Assembly (NCBI GenBank): GCA_015143735.1
Contig: VKHC01000333.1
Span: 1-13,175, forward strand
Reading direction: 5' to 3'
Length of the DNA: 13,175 nucleotides
Source of the DNA: Synura sp. LO234KE
Taxonomy: Eukaryota > Sar > Synurophyceae > Synurales > Mallomonadaceae
Part shown: positions 1-7,600 of the stretch, in pieces
How the letters are laid out: each line of letters opens with the position of its first letter
Position numbering within the stretch: the first letter of the stretch is position 1
The notes under the pieces: generated by a model
The model's input: only the letters and a program-made list of their open reading frames with translations
Told to the model about the DNA's origin: nothing
The model's database searches: none
Made by a program: the position numbers and the translations under genes

Positions 1-388
1 TTTAATTTTTCTATCGCCTCGACTACATGCATATTTGTATCAAAGCTTATGTGTATATGGACGGACGCTATCCTTGTTACTTTACAACAACGCGAACGTG
101 TTACTTAAGAGTATCTTCTACTCCAGCACATTGCGATTCCTCACCAGAAATCACTGGCAACCCAAGGCTGCCAACTCACTCTGAAGGTGGTTCCTGGAAG
201 CAATCCAGTATTGTTGAAGTTGCCACACTCACGACTTATTCGATTCTATCTAACCTTGTGTGCAGTCTTAAGATGAGAAAGCCGGGCTTTAGGGGCGGTG
301 TGAGTGTAAATCTTTTTCCGGACTTCTAGCTTGGTAATTTGGCCTTGCTCAATCGCTCAATTCTAGTACCACGATGGTGATATTATTT

Positions 389-404
389 ATTTGAGAACTC
401 AAAT
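389..404. repeat. Perfect inverted repeat, 7-bp arms
   Basis: The arms ATTTGAG and CTCAAAT are exact reverse complements separated by AA. It lies 6 bp before a second, longer inverted repeat. Its function is unknown. It could be a protein-binding dyad or a transcript hairpin. Confidence 0.6.
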
Positions 405-410
405 TTCTTT

Positions 411-441
411 CTATTTATTTATAACGCCGCTAAATAAATAG
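411..441. repeat. Perfect inverted repeat, 10-bp arms
   Basis: CTATTTATTT (411-420) and AAATAAATAG (432-441) are exact reverse complements around an 11-nt GC-containing loop. AT-rich arms this long can occur by chance in AT-rich DNA, but the pairing with the neighbouring dyad at 389-404 makes it notable. No gene context explains it. Confidence 0.6.
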
Positions 442-1119
442 TAGTAAAACGTTTATCACATTTGCTTGTTGTTTAGGATTGTATGAATATTGTACACACC
501 ATATTAGTACTTCCACGCACAATTAATTAATTTTCTTTCTGTTTGGGGCCTTTCTCTGTACTTTATACATGGTCCTCGTGAGCGAGAGCAAGTATTCCAA
601 CACGGTAAACCACATTCTAGTTACCCAAATGCTTGTCCTTAGCCAGTAGGTAAGAAGAAGGTAGTTGGCCAAGATGGATCGTCCTTGATTGTTCCTTTAT
701 AGTACTAACAGGCAACAAGACGTGACAAGTTACACTTCCCAGCGCGCACACTTAATCACGCATTTTTGTATATGATTGTCGTTGGCACGGGCAACATCTT
801 TGTGATTCTTGTTTGTTTGGGTAAGTACTGGTTCTTTCTCTTAATAGTTTCTTGATATCAAGCGGGAAATAGGAGAAAACGCATGATTCTCTTTGCTATA
901 TTTATGTAGTGAAATGAAAATACGCGAACATCTCCACAAATGACCTAATGATTAGAGCCCCAAAGGCTATGGGTATCGAGAAGAATATAGAAGGACAATT
1001 ACATGCTAGCCATGACATAAAGCAGGGCGTAAACCGCAGCTATATTATCATTAATATTTGCTGAAGGTCGTATCGGGAGAGGTGTTCCTACTATATAGAA
1101 TCGTATAGAAGAGGTCGCC

Positions 1120-1134
1120 CGCGATCGAATCGCG
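1120..1134 (-). other. Short hairpin in the S9 3' untranslated region
   Basis: CGCGAT and ATCGCG are exact inverted arms around a 3-nt loop, 19 nt past the S9 stop codon on the minus strand. It could be an RNA structure in the 3' untranslated region. No role is shown by the sequence. Confidence 0.35.
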
Positions 1135-1152
1135 TATGTGCCGGAGGTACAC

Positions 1153-1906
1153 TCAACGCTTTACCCACTGGTACTTTTTCCTTGCTTTCTTCTGACCGGG
1201 TTTCTTGCGTTCTACTCGTCTTGAATCTCTTGTGAGCATTCCAGCTAATGAAAGAAAGCGGAGAAATATTGAAGTTAAACTGAGATTGGTGAGAACGAAA
1301 TAGATACCCTTTCGTAACAACGGACGCAACTCCGGAGTATATGCTTCCAGTGCTCGACTGAGGCCAAGCCTCACTGCACCCGCCTGACCTATGATGAAAT
1401 ATTGTCAGAGGAAAATATACAGTCCTTGCTTGATTGCTCAACAGCTCAAAACAATTACCTGATATTCCACCTCCCTTCACAGTGCACATAACATCGAAAG
1501 ATCCTGCCGTTTTGGAGGCTAGCATAGCCGAAAGAATATGAGCACGTTGTAATGGCTGAAAATAATCAATAAAGCTTCTATAGTTGACTGTAAATTGACC
1601 GCTCCCCTCTTTAACCCAAACCCTTGCAACACTTGTTTTTCTTCGGCCGGTGCCATAAGAGCGTCCTAGGTGATCTATACACTTCTCTCGTAGTTTGTAA
1701 GTGGGAACGACAAGCTCCTCAGAATTTAACAGGTCCTCATTGATCACATGATCCTACCAAGAGCGTTAGTGCGGAAAACCGCGAGTCGGCGAATAAATCT
1801 ACACCTGAGAGAGGGAGGAGAAATATAATTTCAAAACTCTAGATGAGATGAACACCGTTCGTGGCATAACAGGGGCGAGAAAATTTCTTAGATTAAAAAG
1901 TCTCAT
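1153..1906 (-). CDS. MRPS9: Mitochondrial small-subunit ribosomal protein S9 (uS9m), four exons
   Basis: This is a component of the small ribosomal subunit in mitochondria; the C-terminal tail of S9 proteins reaches the decoding centre. Exons (minus): 1906-1805, 1753-1459, 1388-1308, 1244-1153. Introns of 51, 70 and 63 bp all have GT..AG ends and the frame is kept throughout (189 residues). The S9 core is clear: [12 protein letters not shown] around residues 69-80, the family signature region [19 protein letters not shown] at about 128-146, a [13 protein letters not shown] block, and the typical [11 protein letters not shown] end. The QWVKR-type tail resembles mitochondrial rather than plastid S9. 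The first 34 residues are rich in Arg, Leu, Phe and Ser with no acidic residue, as expected of a mitochondrial presequence. The start is the first in-frame ATG after a TGA; a second ATG at 1867 would shorten the protein by 13 residues. Composition is AT-rich. Identity is firm; the N-terminus and first intron (donor GTGTAG) are less so. Confidence 0.93.
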
Positions 1907-1999
1907 ATTTTGCACATAAAGCTTTACCACATCAAGAACGTGTAGTAACCCTATTACGACGTGGAATCAATGGGTGCGCATTGAAAATAACACTTTATT
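1907..1999. promoter_or_regulatory. Divergent promoter interval between S9 and the exonuclease gene
   Basis: The two start codons point away from each other with only 93 bp between them (132 bp if S9 starts at 1867). Both core promoters and both 5' untranslated regions must lie here or overlap the first exons. An imperfect dyad at 1927-1964 has outer arms CCAC and GTGG and two inner ACGT cores at 1938-1941 and 1959-1962. I see no clear TATA box. A bidirectional promoter is inferred from spacing alone. Confidence 0.6.
1970..1984 (+). promoter_or_regulatory. Possible four-codon upstream ORF before the exonuclease start
   Basis: ATG-GGT-GCG-CAT-TGA ends 15 nt before the exonuclease ATG at 2000 and is in a different frame. 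If the transcript starts upstream of it, it could lower translation of the exonuclease. The transcription start is not known, so this is tentative. Confidence 0.3.
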
Positions 2000-4796
2000 A
2001 TGGAGACGAAGCAGAAAAAAAAGTATGTGCTCTACAAGCCTAGTGGAGATAAAGATGCGAACGTTATCAAGCCATGCGCTTTTTTCGCTTCCCCGATGGG
2101 CTGTAGAAATGGCTCGAAGTGTCAATTTTTTCATGGAGAATCAAGTATTCAGGCATACAATATTTGAAATGCCGTTTCGTCAGCCGCTTAATAGTTTTCA
2201 ATATAAATGATATCAGTCAGCTATCACTTCTTCCACTGTGGATAAGAAGCGGAAGAGTCTTGACGGAATTTCCGGTCAATTCCAAGACGAGGGAAACGAG
2301 AGTGATAAGGAAGTAAGTATAGCTCACCTTCGTCCGACCATAGTAATATTTGTTTAGCCTAGAGTCGAAGCTACTCAAGTTGGAGAAGTTTCTGTGAAAA
2401 AGAAAAAAGCAAGAAAATCGAATCTAAATACTAATGATTCCTCAATTAGCACAAGTAATCCATATATAATTTTTAATACATAGTTTACCAGCTGAGTTTC
2501 GGTCTCAATTTTTTCTTAGATATTGAACTAGAAGACACTTCGCTATTATTTGGAACTGTGAATGAAGTCCTCCGACAAGGCCATGAAGAAGTGATTAAAA
2601 AGTCATTTCAACTCAAACAAAGTAGTAATTTCAATCAACCACAAACATCAACGTTAGCGTCTTCATCCTACCCAACTATCTATGATCAACCAGTAAGTGA
2701 AATATTTCTGGACCGCGGAGCGGCTTCTCTAGGTAAGCAACAACGACTGAGTAGAGGAACACAGAACTCCGCCAACGGTATTACACAGCATGGTCAACAA
2801 GCCTACACTGCAACATTGACACACCAAAACGGCGGAATCACTTATAACCAGGATCTTTCTTCCGGAGCCGTTCCGTCTCCACGACCAGCATCACATTCTG
2901 CTCGTCTATCCTCCCAGCCCTCCACTGTCGTGTCCCCGGCACCATCAGCATATCTGAGCCTCTATGAGCAAGCAACGTTCAACCAACCGGTGGAAGTAAA
3001 AGCACTTGCACAGCCCAAATCAGCGTCCCATCCTCCGTCAGACTTCCCCTTTCTCTCCGCCACAGAGGTTCTCCGGCGGTTACAATCTGGAGGCAATTCC
3101 AACGGTGCTGGCGTTGTACCCGCCACAGCCGCATCTGACTCGATTACCCACACCGAGACAAGAGCTCGTTCTATTAGCAGCCCAGCTCAGATCGCATCCA
3201 TGCCACCGCCGAGGGCTGTGCAGCCTCCTACCTCCCATCCTCGAAACGCGAAGGCCATCCAACCACCGACCCCCACCCCTTCCGTCCCAAGAGCAGCTGC
3301 GGTCCCCCGCGCTGCACCGGAGCGAAGCACGGAGAGGCAGGATGGAGCGTCAAGTCCGTCAACTGCCGCGACTGCTCCTCCCGGGACCTGGGAACACCTG
3401 ATCTCCTTAACCAAGGCTTGCCCGAGGTATCAGAAAGACTACTCCTTCCAGCTCGACGATTCTTGGGTCTCCTCTAGAGCTCATGGACCATGGTGAGTCA
3501 TCAGAAACACACACATCTCATGCGGTGAGTGCGTCGCATGCGCCTGTTCTCCCCCCTTCCCCCCTTTGCGGTCAGGGCTGGAGCACTCCCTAGCGTCTTG
3601 GCCATGGATTGCGAGATGTGCGAGACCACAGATCCTGTAACGGGAAGCGTGGACGGCAACACGTTGGTTAGGATTAGCATTATAAACGGTCACAATCCGT
3701 CGGAGGTGAGTACTCTGCTCGAGTAATGGGGGAGGCAGGACGGGGCGGGGCAGTGTTACTTCTGCGTACTTCCCACGTGTATACCCAGAATGTCGTCTTC
3801 CGTCCGCGCTCTGATCACCCGCATCGACTGCACGGCGAACGTTATGGGACTCAGGTGCTGCTGGACAAGTTGGTGTGTCCTGCGTGGCCCATCACAGGGG
3901 TTAGGGACAATATCCATGGAATTACGGAGGAGGCGCTCGGGCTGACGAAGTTCACGCTGAGACACGCCCAGGCGGCTGTGCTGGGGCTGCTGTCGGACCG
4001 CACCCTGCTCGTCGGACACTCCCTCCACAAGGATCTGAGGAGCTTGCGTCTGAGACACCCGTACGTGACGGTCTCATATGTGTCCTGGGCGATGACGTAA
4101 TCTTGGGAGGAAGGGAGTCCCTGCGTACACTATATTTCGCTCGTACGTCAAGTGCTCACCTGTGTGCCCGGTTTGATTAGGGTGGTGGTGGACACGGCGT
4201 ACTTGTACGGGGTCCGGGGAGAGCCAGGAGCCGCGCCCAGTCTGCGAGACGTCTATCAAACCGTTACGGGCCAGAGCCTGAGCGAGAAGCACGACTCAGT
4301 AGAGGACGCGCGCGGCTGTCTGGCGATTGCCCAACACGCGATGAACTACTTCAACTTGCAGTCCCGGACACATTCCGCCGCATTCGAGGCCTCTGGACAA
4401 ATACTGATCGAGCGGCTTACGGGCGGCGCGCGGAGGGCGGAGGGGCTGGACGGAGAGGCGGCGGCGCGGAGTCCGGTGGAGTCTGTCCTCCTTGCTCACC
4501 GCATACCAGAGGGATTGACAGAGGAGATGCTGAGTGCCCTTTTTCTTCATTTGGCTTACGTTTGCCCTGTGGAGGTGCAGCCCATCGAATGGACAACGAC
4601 AGAGGCGCCGCGCCACTCTAGGAAGAAGGCAGAGGAGGGTAAAGTAGGAAAGAGTCGAATTTATTTCTCATCCCCAGAGCATGCAGATTTAGCCTTGAAT
4701 ACAATGCCTGGCCCTCTACGTAACGATCTTAAAAATCGTGCACAAAAACGAATCTATATGAAAAATGGAGGGTATCTATACCTTCGTAAACTTTGA
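2000..4796 (+). CDS. REXO-family 3'-5' RNA exonuclease: CCCH finger, DEDDh nuclease, RRM-like domain; seven exons
   Basis: Probable nuclear 3'-5' exonuclease that trims structural RNAs, by relation to REXO1, REXO5 and yeast Rex1. Exons: 2000-2144, 2221-2312, 2358-2454, 2520-3492, 3576-3705, 3855-4060, 4181-4796. All six introns are GT..AG and phases match, giving 752 residues. A C-x8-C-x5-C-x3-H zinc finger uses C26, C35, C41 and H45. Two basic clusters (KKRK about residues 57-60, KKKKARK in exon 3) look like nuclear localisation signals. Exon 4 is a long Ser/Pro/Gln/Thr-rich, probably disordered linker. The nuclease core has Exo I MDCEMC (D447, E449), Exo II GHSLHKDL (D539) and Exo III KHDSVEDA (H585, D590), so all catalytic residues are present. 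Residues about 649-752 have the strand-helix order of an RRM, ending KNGGYLYLRKL. The ATG at 2000 is the first after an in-frame TAA. GC content rises sharply in exons 4-7. The exact acceptor of intron 5 is ambiguous. Confidence 0.9.
3706..3854 (+). other. Intron 5 of the exonuclease gene with two in-frame candidate acceptors
   Basis: The donor GTGAGT at 3706 can join to AG at 3854 (149-bp intron) or to AG at 3788 (83 bp). Both keep the frame, because the difference is 66 nt. The longer intron joins NPSE directly to VLLDKLVCP, which matches the spacing between the first two strands of the DEDDh fold. The shorter one inserts 22 residues at that point but has the more usual length and a better pyrimidine run. 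I favour the 149-bp intron for the active enzyme. Confidence 0.6.
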
Positions 4797-4975
4797 TATT
4801 TCTGTCGGGCCAATGCCTGATCCTGACGCGGAGCACCGCCGTTTAATAATTTTTAAAATTAATTATGAGGCTCCCATGAACCAACTGGAAAACCGCGTGA
4901 GTGTGTCATTTTTGGAAAATCTGATAATTAATTGCAGTGAGGAAAGTTAGTGGACTAACATAAGTGAGACTAAGC
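4797..4975 (+). other. Exonuclease 3' flank with a 41-bp intron-like cassette
   Basis: This AT-rich stretch follows the stop codon and has no AATAAA. Positions 4897-4937 begin GTGAGT and end TTGCAG, with a CTGATAA branch-like site between them. Joining its ends would create TGA at once in the frame that is open from 4765. It may be a 3' untranslated intron or a chance match. The overlapping open frame 4765-4950 has no recognised domain. Confidence 0.25.
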
Positions 4976-5270
4976 CGCACCCCACACCGAGAACCACTCC
5001 CTGTGTACCAATTCGCCGAAAATCTAGTAGTTATTTACTCAGAGAATGGTCGTGGAAACAGGGTAAAAACCAACATCCCTTTCTAAGTTGAATAACTGTC
5101 CCCTATCTAGCTACCGAAAGGGCAAGTCCTGTGACCGATAGGGGCAGGACGAGGAGACCGCTAGCCCGAGGGCGGGGAAATTCGTCCCCCGCGGAGGAGG
5201 GTTAGTACGCGACGATGTCCCCAACGAGATAAAAGGAGACGCGTAGCGAGCCAAAAGCCCCACCCAAAAA
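4976..5270. repeat. Diverged interspersed repeat, copy A
   Basis: It shares ordered short blocks with the region 7230-7600. AGAACCACT recurs at about 4991 and 7459. An AAATCT..AGT(T)A block followed by AAAAACCAA recurs at about 5019 and 7369. GGCAAGTCCTGTGACCGAT (5121-5139) matches two later copies, and CCCAACGAGATAAAAGGAGACGCGT matches a similar block near 7560-7585. It contains two inverted repeats: GTCCTG/CAGGAC at 5126-5150 and GCGGGG/CCCCGC at 5172-5192. The block order differs from the later copies, so it may be rearranged. The family is unidentified. Confidence 0.45.
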
Positions 5271-5887
5271 GGTAAAGAAACACGAGAGTGAAAGCAAGCT
5301 AGGGAGTCTACTAGCAAACTGACGTGCTCTAGAAGAAGACGAGAAGCGCCTTTTCCAAACGCGCGCGAATAAACGAGAGAGAAGCAAATGAATAGCGCTG
5401 GGACACAACCGCCAATATGTAAGCGTCGTGAGGTCTCCAATTGCCGCTGGGGCGTCCGTCGTGGCACTCGGGTAGAGGGTGGAGAGGCTTGGAGCGGGCT
5501 CGTTGCACGATGCGTACCGATGACGCTCTTGTTCCAACCGTGGGTGGGGTGTTTCGGCTAGCGTCACGACCGGAGTAAAAAGTGGACGACGCTGTGCGCT
5601 GGGGTCCATGACTTGACAAGCGTCTCCAGCGCACCAAGCCGCCTCTACATGCTGCATGATATCAGGGGGACTGAGGACATTGGCGGAGCGCTACGACAAC
5701 CATGCGTCTTACACGTGCTCAATGATAGTCTTCTACAGAGGATCGATTACGCCATTTCTCCAAGGATCAGAGTGATAGTCCTCAAAGATCCGGTCAATTA
5801 ATTCATTCTGTTTTGAAGAAAAAATGCGCCAACCAACCCCGGATATTGCGCTAGGTGCCAGCTGCCAATTTCAAAGTTGATTTCCTC
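5271..5887. other. Gene-poor stretch with broken minus-strand open frames
   Basis: GC is moderate. Overlapping minus-strand frames (for example 5657-5202) lack known domains. Just below the candidate gene, minus-strand segments at about 5887-5800 and 5810-5640 read coding-like but are interrupted by stops and a frame change. They contain short stretches such as SWHLAQYPGLVGAFF and HSDPWRNGVIDPL. They may be further exons or decayed transposon sequence. I cannot assign a function. Confidence 0.3.
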
Positions 5888-7131
5888 CTATTGGGACGGA
5901 TGCTTCCGGCCAGGACGAGAAGGTATACGCCAGAGATTCTGCCCGGACTTGCGTAAGAAGCGCAGCCGGACATAACCGTATCTCAAGACTAAAGAATTCC
6001 TGGTCGTAGCGCGGATGAGACGCGAGAATCGTGAAGTGAAAGCTGCTGAGCCAGCTGCCAACACATGGATGATCTTGTTTGAGCTTTTCTGCTGAGTCTC
6101 ATACTGATGAGAAAAGCACTGGGGGCCTATCCCTGAGATCTTGAGAGCTGGAAGAACTCGCTCAACAAAAGTGTCTTTGTCAAAAGCACGCCACTGCTTA
6201 TAGCGTAGTGCGTCGGGCCACAGGTGAGAATGGCGACAATAGATCGTCTTGGGGTGACCAAGGTTGGTAATCTTGGCTTTCCAAATCACGGGGGTGAGCT
6301 GCGCTTGTGAATGAAGGCGTTGGGCATGATTATGAATCGAGGCGATGCACTGGGCTTCCACTGCCTCGTCACGTGGATATGCTAATCGCTGCGGCGAAAC
6401 CGCAGGGATCTTTGGAATATTTTTTGATGGTAACGCAAGTGGAAACGCACGTTGACAAGCTCGGAATGGGTTGGAGGCTGTTGGCGCCGAATCTATTTCT
6501 TTCCGGGGCTATATTCCTTTTTTCCCCAAACGTAAGGTGTTTTACCATGAGAGAGGTAGCTGGATGTTGCTCCCGAGGATCCGCGGGATGGGAATCAATC
6601 TTCAAAGTGAACTTGAGCTTATTCTCAACCACGGTAATCGAGGATTCTTGTTTCTCGCTGGAAGGAGAACTTAAGGCAAGAACTTGCTGCAGATAAGATT
6701 GAAAGTCAGCTTCATTTCTTTGTTTTCATGCACCAGTCAAGAGCGTCGCCCGATTGGGGCCGTGCATCGTCCAAACGACGAAAACTGAAGACTCTGCAAG
6801 TACCCTCTGAAGATAAGTCTGGTACTCGAGTTCGTCGTCAGCAACATTGGTATGAAGACTCAGATGAGTTGGGTCAAGTTCCCCGAAATGAAACGACTGT
6901 TCATAGCGGGGTCGGTAAAAATTCAGGTTCTGGATGCTAAATCATTTTTGACAAATTAGTAACTTTGTAACAACTTTGTCCCGTTCTGGGTTGGGCTGGC
7001 ATGTACAGACCAAGCCTTTAAAAAACTGGATCTTCATCTGCTGGAGAGGTAACCAAATGTTGTATCACTGGGTTTCCGTGTTGGTTTAGACTTGCACTTT
7101 CCAAAATTTTTCGATGTGACGATTTCCGCAT
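5888..7131 (-). CDS. Candidate multi-exon gene or pseudogene, function unknown
   Basis: I do not recognise this protein. One minus-strand frame runs 6941-6369 with a single TGA (6728-6726), and a second frame is open from 6508 to a TAG at 5890-5888. Two GT..AG candidates, 6803-6687 (117 bp, with CTGAC then a pyrimidine run and CTGCAG) and 6545-6509 (37 bp), join these as phase-0 exons of about 299 codons. An ATG at 7131 opens 37 codons ending in TAA at 7020. A phase-0 junction from near 7053 to 6930 could link it. A motif of the form T/S-Y/F-L/V-x-x-VL occurs three times (6839-6786, 6719-6666, about 6181-6140), with conservative changes between copies. Possible readings are a novel gene with tiny introns or a decaying transposon ORF. 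Exon limits are provisional. Confidence 0.28.
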
Positions 7132-7229
7132 CTTTTGCGACCGGAATTTTAAGGGCTTAAAGACAATAAAATTAGTTCCTTATGAGCAAATACTGAAATA
7201 AAGCTGGTGTCAAAACTGCCACACGTTTT

Positions 7230-7430
7230 TAAATCTCACTCCCCATGTACCAACTGGCAAGCCCAGTGACCGAGGGCGGAGCTCCGGGGGCCTACACCCG
7301 GGCGTGACCGAGTGTCTAGGGGGAGGCAGCCTCCACCCGCGAGCCTAGTACTAGGAAAGCCTTTCCTAAAATCTTGCTAGTTAATTAGTGTGGGTAGTAG
7401 AAACGTAAAAAAACCAATGACAGAGCAAAT
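7230..7430. repeat. Diverged interspersed repeat, copy B, with palindrome cluster
   Basis: It starts with CACTCCCCATGTACCAACTG, resembling CACTCCCTGTGTACCAATT of copy A, then GGCAAGCCCAGTGACCGAG (7256-7274). It ends in an AAATCT..CTAGTTA..AAAAAAACCAA segment like the one at about 5019-5075. The middle (7280-7368) is dense in inverted repeats. TGACCGAG-type octamers at 7267 and 7305 resemble a pol III A box only weakly. Family unknown. Confidence 0.45.
7322..7368. repeat. Cluster of three perfect inverted repeats
   Basis: GGAGG/CCTCC with a 3-nt loop (7322-7334), the 12-bp palindrome CCTAGTACTAGG (7344-7355), and TAGGAAAG/CTTTCCTA around one base (7352-7368) follow or overlap each other within 47 bp. 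The last two share bases, so they would be alternative structures. A fourth, CCGGG/CCCGG, lies just upstream near 7284. This may be a structured RNA or a transposon end. Confidence 0.6.
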
Positions 7431-7442
7431 TGAGGGAAAACC

Positions 7443-7600
7443 CCGCGCCCCCACCTAAAGAACCACTGAACTATGAAGTGAATGGCAAGCCCCGTGGCCG
7501 AGTAGCGAGATCCCGGTAGATGTACCTGAAGTGCCTTCTATGTTTGAATACAACGACTTTCCCAACTAGGAAGAAGGGGACGCGTGCACCCCTGGTCAAC
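7443..7600. repeat. Diverged interspersed repeat, copy C
   Basis: CCGCGCCCCCACCTAAAGAA followed by CCACTG resembles the start of copy A. GGCAAGCCCCGTGGCCGAG (7484-7502) differs from copy B at 2 of 19 bases and from copy A at 4. CCCAACTAGGAAGAAGGGGACGCGT (7560-7584) resembles copy A at the same relative order. TGGCCGAGTAG at 7495-7505 is close to a pol III A box and TTTGAATAC near 7542 distantly resembles a B box, which hints at a tRNA-derived SINE, but no cloverleaf can be drawn. Confidence 0.4.

Larger units (their letters stand above)
1..1090. other. AT-rich intergenic region, no gene recognised
   Basis: I find no protein family, tRNA or rRNA on either strand here. The longest open frame, 27-329 plus (100 codons), has no recognisable domain and irregular composition, and I do not call it a gene. 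The only clear structure is the pair of perfect inverted repeats at 389-404 and 411-441, listed separately. The last part (about 1090-1152) is probably the 3' untranslated region of the minus-strand S9 gene. Confidence 0.6.

Noticed and set aside
27-329. 100-codon plus-strand open frame
   Set aside because: No domain or conserved motif, and no adjoining exon that I could support. It reads like chance in this composition.
3187-3414. Open frames on the minus strand and in other plus frames over 2960-3700
   Set aside because: They overlap exon 4 of the exonuclease gene, whose frame is fixed by splice phases. The GC-rich, repetitive codons of that exon leave the other frames open.
3756-4058. Minus-strand open frame of 100 codons, and others at 4074-4292 and 4296-4616
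   Set aside because: They lie antisense to the conserved nuclease exons and show no family resemblance.
4765-4950. Plus-strand open frame overlapping the exonuclease end
   Set aside because: It starts inside the RRM-like tail in another frame, and the RRM fold is complete at 4796. Kept only as context for the intron-like cassette.
6307-6696. 129-codon plus-strand open frame
   Set aside because: It is antisense to the better-supported minus-strand segments, which show repeated conservative motifs. The plus frame has no recognised feature.
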